The notes beneath the pieces are model-generated. The model was not told the DNA's origin. It was given only the letters and a program-made list of their open reading frames with translations, and ran no database searches. From the NCBI RefSeq assembly GCF_903819335.1, contig NZ_CAIJDE010000017.1, forward strand, positions 186,001 to 250,000: a stretch of DNA of 64,000 nucleotides. Direction: 5' to 3'. Each line of letters starts with the position of its first letter. Within the stretch, counting starts at the first letter, position 1. The DNA comes from Flavobacterium panici. GTDB taxonomy: Bacteria; Bacteroidota; Bacteroidia; Flavobacteriales; Flavobacteriaceae. Shown one piece after another: positions 24,888 to 33,796 of the stretch. The position numbers and the translations under genes are program-made.

Positions 24888-24919
24888 CCCCTACTCTTTT
24901 TAGGATTTTCAGTTTCTCC
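24888..24919 (-). promoter_or_regulatory. Shared 5' motif upstream of DUF805 copy b
   Basis: Same motif as at 23541-23570, with two more bases in the middle, 23 bases before the start codon. No hairpin can be drawn in it. I found no other copy in the window. Confidence 0.55.
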
Positions 24920-25075
24920 TTATCTAAAATTTTGTTAAAAAAATCGAAAACAATATTAAACAAAAATAATTTTAAAAACTAATAATGAACATTACTTTTA
25001 CAGAATTGCCTTGTTATTAAAAACTAAACTGATTTTATTAAAATCAAGAAGTAATTAAATTCTGATATCAATAAT

Positions 25076-26023
25076 TTACTTCGAATACACTTTTTTTATT
25101 TTATCAACAATAACCTGTGCCAAACGCTCGTGACTTTCAAAAGTCCAACCTGCAATATGAGGCGTTAAAATTACTTTTCGCCCGTCTAATAAATACTGAA
25201 AAGCTTCGGGAGTATTTTTATCCTGAAAAAGAGTTTCAAAAGACAGTTTTTCATATTCCAAAACATCAAGACCTGCACCAAGAACTTTCCCAGTTTTCAT
25301 TGTCTCAACTAAATCTGCCGTAACAATATTTTTACCTCTCGAAGTATTAATTATCCATATTGGCTTTTTGAATTCGTTAATAAATGCGGCATCCACCATT
25401 CTATCCGTTTCCGGAGTCCACGGAATGTGCAGACTCAAAACATCTGTTTTTTCATGAAGTTCCTTTAATGAAACTTGTCTGGCATTTTCGTCTCCCACAT
25501 TATCCTGAATATCATAACATAAAACTTCGACATCAAACCCTCTCAGTTTTTTTGCAAATGCTTTACCCATATTTCCATAACCAATAATCCCTACCGTTTT
25601 TCCATCCAGTTCGTGGCCGCGGTTACTTTCTCTGTTCCATTGACCAGAACGAATTTCATAATCGGCAATATTCAATTTATTAAAAAGAGAAAGAATCATC
25701 CCTAAAGTATGTTCTGCAACCGCATTACGATTTCCTTCGGGAGCGGCAATTAGTTCAATATCTTTAGATAAAGCGTAATCACAGTCAATACTTTCTAAAC
25801 CCGCACCAACACGTGCAATAAACTGTAAATTGGTCGCTTTGTCCAGAAATGTTTTATCAATTTTAAATCGGCTTCGAATTACGATTCCGTTATAATCCTG
25901 AATTTTAGCTTCAATTTCTTCTTTAGAAGATTTAAAATCGGCGTGATTTTCAAAACCTGCTTCTTCCAGTTGCTGCCAAAGAATAGGGTGATTGCTATCG
26001 ATATGAAGAATTTTTATACTCAT
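25076..26023 (-). CDS. D-isomer-specific 2-hydroxyacid dehydrogenase (phosphoglycerate dehydrogenase-like)
   Basis: A 315-residue NAD-dependent dehydrogenase. Family motifs: RVGAGLESIDCDYA, the NAD-binding GYGNMGKAFAKKLRGF, NTSRGKNIV with the substrate Arg, a Glu in GAGLDVLEYE, and the catalytic His in LTPHIAGWT. It lacks the C-terminal ACT domain of regulated SerA, so it is a short form. The substrate could be 3-phosphoglycerate or another 2-hydroxyacid. It stands alone, with no serC or serB nearby. Confidence 0.85.
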   Translation of the reverse strand: MSIKILHIDSNHPILWQQLEEAGFENHADFKSSKEEIEAKIQDYNGIVIRSRFKIDKTFLDKATNLQFIARVGAGLESIDCDYALSKDIELIAAPEGNRNAVAEHTLGMILSLFNKLNIADYEIRSGQWNRESNRGHELDGKTVGIIGYGNMGKAFAKKLRGFDVEVLCYDIQDNVGDENARQVSLKELHEKTDVLSLHIPWTPETDRMVDAAFINEFKKPIWIINTSRGKNIVTADLVETMKTGKVLGAGLDVLEYEKLSFETLFQDKNTPEAFQYLLDGRKVILTPHIAGWTFESHERLAQVIVDKIKKVYSK

Positions 26024-26104
26024 TTTTTATTCTGTTTTATTAAAACAAAAATACAGCTAATTCTTAATTGTTCCATTTTTAAATGAAAACACAATTTCAA
26101 TTAT

Positions 26105-26338
26105 TTAATCAATATCCAGATAAGGATCAAGAACTTCTGCCAATTTATTGAGCCAATAAAAATTATCATCGATATTAGGTAATTCAGATTCCAAAGTTTC
26201 ACATCCGCGCATAGAACATAACGAAAGCGCATGATTTACTTGTCGTATCGTTTTGGCCATATCTTCTGGATCAATACTGTGTATGAAAAAGTCTTTTAAT
26301 CTGTTTTCAAATTCTTGTGAAAGGTTTTCTGTAGTCAT
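26105..26338 (-). CDS. Small acidic protein of unknown function
   Basis: A 77-residue protein with no motif I recognise. It is mainly helical with two Cys close together (LCSMRGC), and the C-terminus LAEVLDPYLDID is acidic. Codon use and position (own spacer, ATG, 82 bases upstream of the dehydrogenase) are compatible with a real gene. It may be in one transcript with the dehydrogenase. Confidence 0.6.
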   Translation of the reverse strand: MTTENLSQEFENRLKDFFIHSIDPEDMAKTIRQVNHALSLCSMRGCETLESELPNIDDNFYWLNKLAEVLDPYLDID

Positions 26339-26359
26339 TATCTTATTTTTTTGTGAATG

Positions 26360-26795
26360 AATTGCCTCCAGTTTTAACTGGAGGTTTTATTATGTAAAAA
26401 GGGAAAGGCTTTAGCCGAATTTCTATTTAAAAGTAAAATCTATTAATTCTTTAAATTCAAGATTTAAAGCATTTTAGATTTTTACAAGAGTTTAGTGTGG
26501 TATTTACTTCAGCTCTTTTATTCTGCCTATTTGAGATTAGGAATGTCACTATCACAAAAGTCGTAATAATTTTCTTTAAATAAGACTCATAAATGTGTCC
26601 AAAATATTAAAAGTTTTATTATTTTTTAAATGAAATAATTCCTCTCGTTTTGTCATTTCGAGGAACGAGAAATCGCACTAGAAACTCGACAAAGATTAGA
26701 TTCTCTTTGTAGATTTTCCTTTGAAAGAGAAATAATTTGGATAAAGCCTTAACATTTTGAACATACAAAACCTCCAGTTAAAACTGGAGGCAATT
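26360..26795. mobile_element. 436-bp fold-back element with perfect 29-bp terminal inverted repeats (MITE-like)
   Basis: The left end 26360-26388 and right end 26767-26795 are exact reverse complements, and each is itself a hairpin (CCTCCAGTT/AACTGGAGG). The interior has no convincing ORF and contains one arm of the R2 repeat (26651-26690). A second R2 arm in the opposite orientation sits just outside the right end (26806-26832). No flanking target duplication was recognised. Confidence 0.55.
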
Positions 26796-27031
26796 AATCT
26801 TGTTTTGTCATTTCTCGTTCCTCGAAATGACATAAAAGCTTTTTTCTCAAATTGGGTTAGACGCATTGCTGTGCGTCTCTACGATAAAACCAGACAAAAC
26901 CTTTGTCTCTTTGAACCTCTGAACCTTTGTCCCTCTCGAACTAAACTTTTTTATTGGTCAGATTTTTTTTAACTTTGAAAAACAAGCCTCAAAGAAATTC
27001 TCTCTTTTCTAAATCACACAATCTTTCTAAA
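26796..27031. other. Leader region of nhaA with repeat fragments
   Basis: Holds an R2 arm (26806-26832), GACGCATTGCTGTGCGTCTC hairpin (26862-26881), short AACCTTTGTC-type repeats (26898-26935), and TAACTTTG at 26970-26977, a good -7 box for nhaA. Confidence 0.55.
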
Positions 27032-28177
27032 ATGAAATTGACCAAGACTTTTAAAGCCTTTTTTGAAAACGAAAAATCAGGAGGATTGCTTCTATTATTT
27101 GTTACGATTATTTCTTTGTTTGCCGCAAATTCGTCTTATGCGACGGAATATATTTCTTTTTGGGAAAAAGATCTGGGCGGACATTCGATTACACATTGGA
27201 TCAACGACGGATTAATGACGATTTTCTTTTTGTTGATTGGTTTAGAATTAGAACGCGAAATTTATCATGGCGAACTTTCCAATATAAAAAATGCATCATT
27301 GCCTATTATGGCTGCTTTTGGCGGAATGCTTGTTCCAGCGGCTATTTTTCTGGCTTTAAATTTTAAAACCGCAACGCAAAACGGTGCCGGAATTCCAATG
27401 GCGACAGATATTGCTTTTGCAATTGGAATTTTATCCCTTTTAGGAAACAAAGTTCCCGCATCTTTAAAAGTCTTTTTGACTGCACTTGCCGTTATAGACG
27501 ATTTGGGCGCCATAATTGTCATCGCTGTTTTTTATACAAAATCAATTGCATTTTTAAATTTAGGCATTGCTTTAGGAATCTGGATTTTATTATTTGCCTT
27601 AAACCGAATGAAAGTTTACAATCTAATTCCGTATTTAATTGGCGGCGTAATAATGTGGTATTTTATGCTAAACTCCGGAGTTCATGCTACAATAACGGGC
27701 GTTATTTTAGCCTTTGTGATTCCGTTTGGAGACGGAAGTGAAAAATCATCTTCTTATAAATTGCAGCATTTTTTACATAAGCCTTCGGCATTTTTTATTT
27801 TGCCTTTGTTTGCCATTGCGAATACTTGCATCGCCATAAATTCTGATTGGCATGCCGGATTAAACCATCCCAATACATTTGGAATTATTCTTGGTCTCGT
27901 AATCGGGAAACCTTTGGGAATTGCACTTTTTTCTTCCATTGGCGTAAGTGCCGGATTATGTGCTTTGCCAAAAAGCTTAAAATGGGCGCATATTTTAGGC
28001 GCCGGAATGTTGGGCGGAATTGGTTTTACAATGTCTATTTTTATTACACTACTGGCTTTTAAAGATCCTGAAACAATTCTGTATTCTAAAATATCAATTA
28101 TTATAGCTTCTGTACTTTCTGGTGTTCTGGGATTTGCTTATTTAAAGTTTGTTCTTTCCAAAGATAAAAGCGTTTAG
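27032..28177 (+). CDS. nhaA: Na+/H+ antiporter NhaA
   Basis: Inner-membrane antiporter exporting Na+ in exchange for H+; about 11-12 transmembrane helices in 381 residues. The key acidic residues are visible in MATDIAFAIG (counterpart of the E. coli Asp133 region) and ALAVIDDLGAI (the Asp163-Asp164 pair that binds Na+). HATITGVILAF and MLGGIGFTMSIFI are also conserved. A TTG start at 26954 would add 26 unrelated residues and lies upstream of the -7 box at 26970, so the ATG at 27032 is used. Confidence 0.95.
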   Translation: MKLTKTFKAFFENEKSGGLLLLFVTIISLFAANSSYATEYISFWEKDLGGHSITHWINDGLMTIFFLLIGLELEREIYHGELSNIKNASLPIMAAFGGMLVPAAIFLALNFKTATQNGAGIPMATDIAFAIGILSLLGNKVPASLKVFLTALAVIDDLGAIIVIAVFYTKSIAFLNLGIALGIWILLFALNRMKVYNLIPYLIGGVIMWYFMLNSGVHATITGVILAFVIPFGDGSEKSSSYKLQHFLHKPSAFFILPLFAIANTCIAINSDWHAGLNHPNTFGIILGLVIGKPLGIALFSSIGVSAGLCALPKSLKWAHILGAGMLGGIGFTMSIFITLLAFKDPETILYSKISIIIASVLSGVLGFAYLKFVLSKDKSV

Positions 28178-28240
28178 TTTTTTGGCACGCAGATTTTCGC
28201 AGATATAAACAGATTTAATTTTAATAATCTTAATTAAGAA

Positions 28241-28783
28241 ATGAAAAAGTATTATTGTTTGTTGTTTAGTTTTGTCTTCCTTTTTTCTTGTAACGACAAA
28301 AAACCCGTTTCTGAAACTCCCATTTCAAAAAAAATTGTTACTGTTACTTTACCAAAGCCATTTGACAAAAAATTGATAGAAGGCACTTATGAAACAAAAG
28401 CCGAAGAAAACGATTCTGATGATTGTCAGTTTTCTTTACAAATAAATAAAACAAAAAGCGGGTATTCATATTTCTTAAAAACAAAAACCAGACAACTTAA
28501 AGGAATTGCAACTTTTAAAATCCAAAAATATGGAGAAAAATATTTGATTTTGGAAGGTATAAAATGGGATGAATATGAAGGCGATATAAGTCATGAAGAA
28601 GAAAATGATTCTGTTTCGGATTCTGAAACTTCTTCAAAAGAATTAGAAATCCCAGTTGGAATCGAAGCTTCTTATGTAAAAGACACATTGACAATTCAAA
28701 ATTATGGCAACTCGATGAATTCCTATACAAAGCTTTCAGAATGTGGGAGGAAATATATTCGATTGATTAAAACCCAAAAGTAA
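28241..28783 (+). CDS. Lipoprotein of unknown function
   Basis: A 180-residue protein with signal MKKYYCLLFSFVFLF and lipobox FSC (Cys17). The mature part is small, beta-rich and acidic (NDSDDCQFSL, EEENDSVSDSET). No family recognised. It is 24 bases upstream of the cytochrome gene and on the same strand, so it may share an operon with it. Confidence 0.65.
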   Translation: MKKYYCLLFSFVFLFSCNDKKPVSETPISKKIVTVTLPKPFDKKLIEGTYETKAEENDSDDCQFSLQINKTKSGYSYFLKTKTRQLKGIATFKIQKYGEKYLILEGIKWDEYEGDISHEEENDSVSDSETSSKELEIPVGIEASYVKDTLTIQNYGNSMNSYTKLSECGRKYIRLIKTQK

Positions 28784-28807
28784 AATTCCAAATTCTAAAC
28801 TTCGCAA

Positions 28808-29218
28808 ATGAAGAAAATACGCCATATCCTTTTGTTTTCAATTACTTTGATAATTCTGCTTGTTGGAGTAATGTTCTATGAAATAAAAACGTATGAACCT
28901 GTAACAAATTGTCAAATTCCTGTTCCTTTTTGTGGAACAGAAAGTCCTAAATTAACAGAAAAACAATATGGGGGAAAAGAAATTTTTAACGCTAATTGTG
29001 CTGCTTGCCACAAACTAGACGCCAAAAGCACTGGTCCGGCACTTCGTAACATTGATTCATTAGTTTTTGTAAAATGGATGATCGATAAAAATCACAGGAT
29101 TGACACCACTAAAATTGAAAAATTAGAACTTGATTTTCACAGAACGAAGTTTAAAGATTATTTAAATGAAGAAAATCTTCCTTTGTTAATAGATTATTGT
29201 TCAGGAATACGTTATTAA
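28808..29218 (+). CDS. Membrane-anchored c-type cytochrome
   Basis: A 136-residue protein with one N-terminal transmembrane anchor (LLFSITLIILLVGVMF) and a single haem c site CAACH near residue 62 (FNANCAACHKLDAKSTGPAL), as in class I cytochromes c. The Pro in TGPAL is also typical. The distal axial Met is uncertain; KWMIDKNH is a candidate. It would carry electrons on the periplasmic side of the membrane. Partner oxidase or reductase genes are not in the window. Confidence 0.8.
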   Translation: MKKIRHILLFSITLIILLVGVMFYEIKTYEPVTNCQIPVPFCGTESPKLTEKQYGGKEIFNANCAACHKLDAKSTGPALRNIDSLVFVKWMIDKNHRIDTTKIEKLELDFHRTKFKDYLNEENLPLLIDYCSGIRY

Positions 29219-29237
29219 ATCTTAAAAACTTACCATT

Positions 29238-29537
29238 ATGATAGCAAGAATATGGCACGGAAAAACAAAAGTTGAAGATTATGAAGCTTATACCCAATTC
29301 ATAAATGACACTGCAATTCCTGATTACTCAAAAACAGCTGGTTTTGTAAAATTGTCTTTTTTAAGAAATATCAAAAACAACGAAGCGCATTTTACGCTAA
29401 TTACATATTGGGAAAACCTCGAAGTAATTAAAAATTTTGCCGGAGACGATTTCGAAAAAGCGAAATACTATCCTGAAGATGATGACTTTTTATTAGAATT
29501 TGAAGAGAAAGTCGAGCATTTTGAGGTTTTTGCTTAA
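29238..29537 (+). CDS. Antibiotic biosynthesis monooxygenase (ABM)-fold protein
   Basis: A 99-residue protein with the ferredoxin-like ABM/dimeric alpha-beta barrel pattern: MIARIWHGKTKVEDYEAY at the start, GFVKLSFLRN in the middle strand and ITYWENLEVIKNFAGDDFEKA at the helix. Such small proteins can be haem- or quinol-related monooxygenases, but most have unknown substrates. Twenty bases downstream of the cytochrome gene, so probably co-transcribed. Confidence 0.75.
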   Translation: MIARIWHGKTKVEDYEAYTQFINDTAIPDYSKTAGFVKLSFLRNIKNNEAHFTLITYWENLEVIKNFAGDDFEKAKYYPEDDDFLLEFEEKVEHFEVFA

Positions 29538-29551
29538 ACAATTATCCTAAA

Positions 29552-29617
29552 TGTCATCCTGAGCGAAGTCGAAGGACTTTATTGCGCATAAGGTCTTCGA
29601 CTTCGCTCAGACTGACA
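29552..29617. repeat. Inverted-repeat element (family R3), copy 2
   Basis: Arms 29552-29577 and 29592-29617 are near reverse complements (core GAGCGAAGTCGAAG / CTTCGACTTCGCTC), with a 14-base loop. Related to 17841-17917. Confidence 0.8.
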
Positions 29618-29668
29618 ATTCGGTAAACTTTTAAATCTCAAAAAGAAAATTCCAAATTGCTCTCAATA

Positions 29669-29772
29669 TTGTCATTTCGAGGAACGAGAAATCTTCGCAA
29701 GTAGCTCCGCAATCTAATGTCTCAATCTTTGTAGAGTTTCTTGCGGAGATTTCTCGTTCCTCGAAATGACAA
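29669..29772. repeat. Inverted-repeat element (family R2)
   Basis: 32-base arms (29669-29700 and 29741-29772) match as reverse complements with one mismatch; the core is TTTCGAGGAACGAGAAAT. The loop is 40 bases. Other members are at 48561-48649 (complete) and 26651-26832 (arms separated by the end of the fold-back element). Confidence 0.85.
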
Positions 29773-29868
29773 AACAATGTTCAAATGCATTTTACCTAAA
29801 ACAAAAAATCCCAAACCCCAACAAAAATTGGAATTTGGAATTTTAAAAATATTGGAATTTCTTTAAAA

Positions 29869-30645
29869 CTATCCTTTGATTTGCTTCAAAGAAGTCTTAA
29901 TCCCTTTTATTAAAGACGAACTAAAACCATTGTGTTCCATTTCATTTAAACCAACAATTGTACAGCCTTGTGGCGTTGTTACGCGGTCAATTAATTGTTC
30001 TGGGTGCACTTTCTCTTCTAAAAGCATTTTTGCGGCTCCTTTTACGGTTTGTGCGGCAATTGCCAGAGCAGTATTCGAATCGAATCCAATTTCGATTCCT
30101 GCCTGCATAGAAGCACGAATATATCTTAAAGCATATGCAGTTCCACATGCGCCTAAAACTGTCGCTGCATCCATTAATTTTTCGTCGATTACAGGAGCCG
30201 TTCCTAAATCCTGAAATAAGTCAACAATTGGCAATGCTTTTTCTTTGTCTTTTTCAGGGAAAGAAATACAAGTTGCCGATTCTCCAAATTGTGCTGCAAT
30301 ATTTGGCATAATACGCACAACCGGATATTCGTTATTTGTTTTTGTTTGAAGAACATCCAAAGACAATCCGCTTACGGCAGAAGCAATTGTTTTATTTTGA
30401 ATTACCGGCAAAATCTCAGCCAAAACAGTATCTACCTGATACGGTTTTATGGTTAAAATTACCACATCGGCTTCCTGAATATTATGTTTATTATCGTTAG
30501 AAACCGTAATTCCGTATTCGGCTAAATATTGAATACTTGCAGTGTTTCTTCTGGTTACGGTAACCTGATTGTTTTTAGAAAATTTTGCAATTCCCAAGGC
30601 AATAGAAACCCCAAGGTTTCCTCCCCCTATAATATGTACTTTCAT
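29869..30645 (-). CDS. proC: Pyrroline-5-carboxylate reductase
   Basis: Last step of proline synthesis, reducing 1-pyrroline-5-carboxylate with NAD(P)H. 258 residues, standard length. The Rossmann motif HIIGGGNLGVSIA opens the protein, VRIMPNIAAQFGE is the conserved central signature, and the C-terminal dimerisation domain shows TPQGCTIVGLNEMEHNGF (a form of the TPGG..GL..L signature). Monocistronic, convergent with the ABM gene. Confidence 0.92.
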   Translation of the reverse strand: MKVHIIGGGNLGVSIALGIAKFSKNNQVTVTRRNTASIQYLAEYGITVSNDNKHNIQEADVVILTIKPYQVDTVLAEILPVIQNKTIASAVSGLSLDVLQTKTNNEYPVVRIMPNIAAQFGESATCISFPEKDKEKALPIVDLFQDLGTAPVIDEKLMDAATVLGACGTAYALRYIRASMQAGIEIGFDSNTALAIAAQTVKGAAKMLLEEKVHPEQLIDRVTTPQGCTIVGLNEMEHNGFSSSLIKGIKTSLKQIKG

Positions 30646-30757
30646 CCTGCTTGGTTTTAATTTATTTTGGACTTGCTAACAGCCTGTTTTTCGGCTGTAA
30701 ATTACGCAGATTTTAAGGATTTTAAATCACTGTAATCTATTAATTTGTGGCAAAAAT

Positions 30758-32107
30758 TTAAAACCCAAGAATCAATTTGGCTACTCCAAAATAGAGCATA
30801 ATTCCAAAAACATCATTGGTTGTAGTGATAAACGGCCCGGTTGCAATTGCGGGGTCGATTTTGTTTTTATGAAGAAAAAGCGGTACTAAGGTTCCTAAAA
30901 TTGCAGCAAACATAATTACCACTATCATAGAGATCGAAATAGCAATTCCCACTAAATATTGTCCGTACATAAGAGAATGATATCCTAGTAAAAGCAGGGA
31001 AATTATACTTCCGGAAATCATCGAAACGGTAATTTCTTTGCTAAAATAACTTTTACTGAATTCCTTCAAAGTTCCGTTTGCCAAACCCTGTACCACGATT
31101 GCCGATGCCTGAACTCCAATATTTCCGGCTGTAGCCGAAAGCAGGGGCACGAAAATAATTAGGGTTGAATATTTCTGAAAAGCGGTTTCATTATCTTTCA
31201 AAACAAAAGATGCTACAATCTCGATTACCATACCAATTAAAAGCCAAGGCAGACGTGCTTTTGTTAATTCAAGAACGCTGTCATTTGTTTCAATGTCCTG
31301 CGTAATACCCGCTGCTAACTGGTAATCTTTATCGGCTTCTTCTTTAATTACGTCTACGATATCATCAATTGTAATTCTTCCCACCAAACGACCAAGCTCA
31401 TCCACAACCGGAATTGCCTCCAAGTCATACTTTTGCATAATACGTGCTACCTCAACATCTTGGGTATCAACGTTTACGAAATTTAATTTTCGGATATAAA
31501 CATCGCCAATTTGTGTTTTTGTAGATGAAGTCAGTAAATCTTTAAGAGACAATCTTCCTTTTAAGCGGTTTTCATCATCAACAACATAAATAGAATGTAC
31601 TCTCGAAACATTTTCTGCCTGAATTCGCATTTCCTTTACGCAGGTTAAAACATTCCAGTTTTCATTGACTTTTACAAGCTCTTTACCCATCAAACCACCC
31701 GCCGTGTTTTCATCGTAGCGTAATAATTCGACAATGTCTTTTGCGTGTTCTACGTCAAGTAACTCAGAGATAACTTCTGCTTTGATTTCCTGCGAAAGTT
31801 CAGCGATAATATCTGCCGCATCGTTTGTCTCCAGCTCATCAAGCTCTTCGGCAATTTCTTTCGGTGAAAGTCGACTTAAGATATTCTCACGCAGATCTTC
31901 TTCTAATTCCAGAAGAATCTCGGCGGTTTTATCACTATCTAAAACTTTAAAGATATAGGTTGCTTCGTCAAAATCCAGTTCATCAAGGATTTCGGCGATA
32001 TCAGCATGGTGAAGGTCGTTAAGTAAAATTTCAAGTTCATTGTCATTTTTCTTAACGATTAAATCTTCTAATTGATGAATAAATTCTTTGCTAACTTTGA
32101 ACTCCAT
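30758..32107 (-). CDS. mgtE: Magnesium transporter MgtE
   Basis: Mg2+ channel/transporter of the inner membrane. The 449-residue protein has the three family parts: an acidic superhelical N domain (about 20-130), paired CBS domains (about 135-260; [21 protein letters not shown] and [21 protein letters not shown]) that sense Mg2+, and five C-terminal transmembrane helices (from about 285) with [14 protein letters not shown] lining the pore. Its first codons overlap the end of rsmA by 17 bases, which implies co-transcription and probably translational coupling. Confidence 0.95.
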   Translation of the reverse strand: MEFKVSKEFIHQLEDLIVKKNDNELEILLNDLHHADIAEILDELDFDEATYIFKVLDSDKTAEILLELEEDLRENILSRLSPKEIAEELDELETNDAADIIAELSQEIKAEVISELLDVEHAKDIVELLRYDENTAGGLMGKELVKVNENWNVLTCVKEMRIQAENVSRVHSIYVVDDENRLKGRLSLKDLLTSSTKTQIGDVYIRKLNFVNVDTQDVEVARIMQKYDLEAIPVVDELGRLVGRITIDDIVDVIKEEADKDYQLAAGITQDIETNDSVLELTKARLPWLLIGMVIEIVASFVLKDNETAFQKYSTLIIFVPLLSATAGNIGVQASAIVVQGLANGTLKEFSKSYFSKEITVSMISGSIISLLLLGYHSLMYGQYLVGIAISISMIVVIMFAAILGTLVPLFLHKNKIDPAIATGPFITTTNDVFGIMLYFGVAKLILGF

Positions 32108-32876
32108 CGGCTTCTATTTTTTGAGTCAAAACAATAAATTCGTCAACGCTTAGCTGTTCGGGACGTTTATCAAAGATAGTGTCTTCTCGCAGTTTATCTG
32201 ATAAATTTAATGTTTTCAAACTGTTACGTAATGTTTTTCGTCTTTGCTGAAAAGCTGTTTTTACAACCGTAAAAAATAACTTTTCACCACAAGGAAGGCT
32301 ATAATCTTCCTTTCGGGTCATTTTCATCACACCCGACTTGACCTTGGGCGGAGGAATAAAAACATTTTCGCTTACAGTAAACAAATACTCAGTATCATAG
32401 AAGGCCTGAGCTAAAACGGATAAGATTCCGTAAGCTTTTGATCCTTTTTTTTCGCAGATGCGCTCTGCAACTTCTTTTTGAAACATTCCGGAAAACTCCG
32501 GAATCTGATCTCTAAACTCTAATGTTCTAAAAACAATTTGAGTCGAGATATTATAGGGGAAATTTCCAATTATAGCAAATTGCTTATCCTTGTAAACTTC
32601 ATTAATATTATATTTTAGAAAATCCTGAGAGATAATCTGATCTTTTAATTTTGGATAATTTTCGCCCAAATACACCACAGATTCTGTGTCAATTTCAATA
32701 ACGTGTGTATTTATTGGCTTTTCAAGCAAATACTTAGTCAACACACCCATTCCTGGTCCTATTTCTAAAACCTCCTCGTATCCCTTTAAACTCAAAGTAT
32801 CTGCAATTGCTTTTGCAATACTTTCGTCTTTAAGGAAATGTTGTCCTAAATGTTTTTTGGCTTTTACTTTTTCCAT
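32091..32876 (-). CDS. rsmA: 16S rRNA (adenine1518/1519-N6)-dimethyltransferase
   Basis: KsgA-type ribosome maturation enzyme dimethylating two adjacent adenines in 16S rRNA helix 45, with SAM as donor. 261 residues: [12 protein letters not shown] at the start, SAM-binding [10 protein letters not shown] and catalytic [13 protein letters not shown] 30 bases further upstream would add ten residues unlike the family, so the ATG at 32876 is chosen. The 3' end overlaps mgtE by 17 bases, a gene pair I recall as common in Flavobacteria. Confidence 0.95.
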   Translation of the reverse strand: MEKVKAKKHLGQHFLKDESIAKAIADTLSLKGYEEVLEIGPGMGVLTKYLLEKPINTHVIEIDTESVVYLGENYPKLKDQIISQDFLKYNINEVYKDKQFAIIGNFPYNISTQIVFRTLEFRDQIPEFSGMFQKEVAERICEKKGSKAYGILSVLAQAFYDTEYLFTVSENVFIPPPKVKSGVMKMTRKEDYSLPCGEKLFFTVVKTAFQQRRKTLRNSLKTLNLSDKLREDTIFDKRPEQLSVDEFIVLTQKIEADGVQS

Positions 32877-32884
32877 TTTCTTTC

Positions 32885-33010
32885 TTGTTTTGCCACAAGG
32901 GCGCAAAAGTATTCTTTTTGAGGCGAAGGGTCAAAGCTTATTTCACTTTTTTTGCCACAAAGGCGCAAAGACACAAAGCTTTATTCTTTTTTGCCACGAA
33001 GGCTCGAAGG
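32885..33010. repeat. Three-unit degenerate direct repeat upstream of rsmA
   Basis: Units beginning TGCCACAAGGGCGCAAA (32891), TGCCACAAAGGCGCAAA (32951) and TGCCACGAAGGCTCGAA (32991), each followed by AAAG(C/T)TTATT-like sequence. A fourth, weaker unit lies on the other side of the small ORF at 33231-33254. They form no clear hairpin and look like relics of one amplified spacer repeat. Confidence 0.55.
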
Positions 33011-33018
33011 CACAAAGT

Positions 33019-33213
33019 TTATTCTTTGTTTTTCCGTTCGATTATAATCTGAAAATTATCTTTATTTTTATCTACTTTGTTTTTTACAGGAAATCTGCTT
33101 ATTCGTTCGCTCAAACGTAAAAAACTATAAAACCTTTCCGCTTTTGATAATTTCAAAAAATCGTCCTGCTGCTGTTTATTACTTTCCTCTTTTGTTTGAA
33201 ATCGGATTTCCAT
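33019..33213 (-). CDS. Small conserved-looking protein of unknown function
   Basis: A 64-residue ORF beginning MEIRFQTKEESNKQQQDDF. The pattern KEESN...FLKLSKAERFYSFLRLSERI resembles small Flavobacterium proteins I recall next to predicted nucleotidyltransferase genes. No such partner is present here, so it may be a solitary remnant. Charged and helical, with no signal peptide. Surrounded on both sides by spacer repeats. Confidence 0.5.
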   Translation of the reverse strand: MEIRFQTKEESNKQQQDDFLKLSKAERFYSFLRLSERISRFPVKNKVDKNKDNFQIIIERKNKE

Positions 33214-33367
33214 AATATCTTTGTTTTTTTGTGTTGCAACAAAGGCTCAAAGCTTTATTTTTTTTGCCACGAATTCCACAAATTATCACAAATTTTAAAT
33301 CTATAATCTGTGTAAATCCGTTTAATCAGTCAAATCTGTGGGCTATTCTGTTTACTGAAAACTAAAA

Positions 33368-33679
33368 TTAATGTTCTGAAATAACCTCCAGCTCTGTTCT
33401 AAAAGAAAGCATTTTATCTGCAAATAATTCTAAAGCTTCTCTGTCAAATCTTGGCTGGTCTTCTAAATAATACTTCTCTAAAGTATCTTTACTATCTGTC
33501 GTGTATTGTACAGAATAAGTAATTCCGCCCATTTCTTCTTCAACTAAAACTTTTACAATTCTTGCTGATGAAAATTTTTGTGTCGCCAAGATTTCCGGTA
33601 TGTGCTTTTCCTGCATCCATTTTAACCATTGATCGTGTGCGCTTTCGTGTATATTAGTAGTAACGTTGAAAATAATCAT
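33368..33679 (-). CDS. DUF4286 family protein
   Basis: A 103-residue cytosolic protein of the Bacteroidota DUF4286 family, predicted to have a ferredoxin-like dimeric alpha-beta barrel. The start MIIFNVTTNIHESAHDQWLKWM and the region YSVQYTTDSKDTLEKYY are typical. Function unknown. It lies 117 bases downstream of the TPR gene on the same strand. Confidence 0.85.
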   Translation of the reverse strand: MIIFNVTTNIHESAHDQWLKWMQEKHIPEILATQKFSSARIVKVLVEEEMGGITYSVQYTTDSKDTLEKYYLEDQPRFDREALELFADKMLSFRTELEVISEH

Positions 33680-33796
33680 GTTTCTTAATTTTAGATATCA
33701 GATTTTAGATTTTAGATTCTCTGTAAAAGGTTAGAATCTAATTGAACTAAATCCAAAAATCACTTTTTTATAAATTCTTTCTTTGGAATTTGGAAT

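Larger units (their letters stand above)
29538..29868. other. Gene-free spacer between convergent genes, filled with two repeat elements
   Basis: Carries an R3 element (29552-29617) and an R2 element (29669-29772), followed by a small AAATTCCAA / TTGGAATTT type inverted pair near 29806-29856. No ORF is supported. Confidence 0.8.

Noticed and set aside
26757..26972. 71-residue plus-strand ORF before nhaA
   Set aside because: It crosses the fold-back element end and several repeats; no protein-like composition.
32885..33254. CRISPR-like array from the TGCCACAAAGGCGCAAA repeats
   Set aside because: Units are degenerate, irregularly spaced, only three or four in number, with no cas genes.
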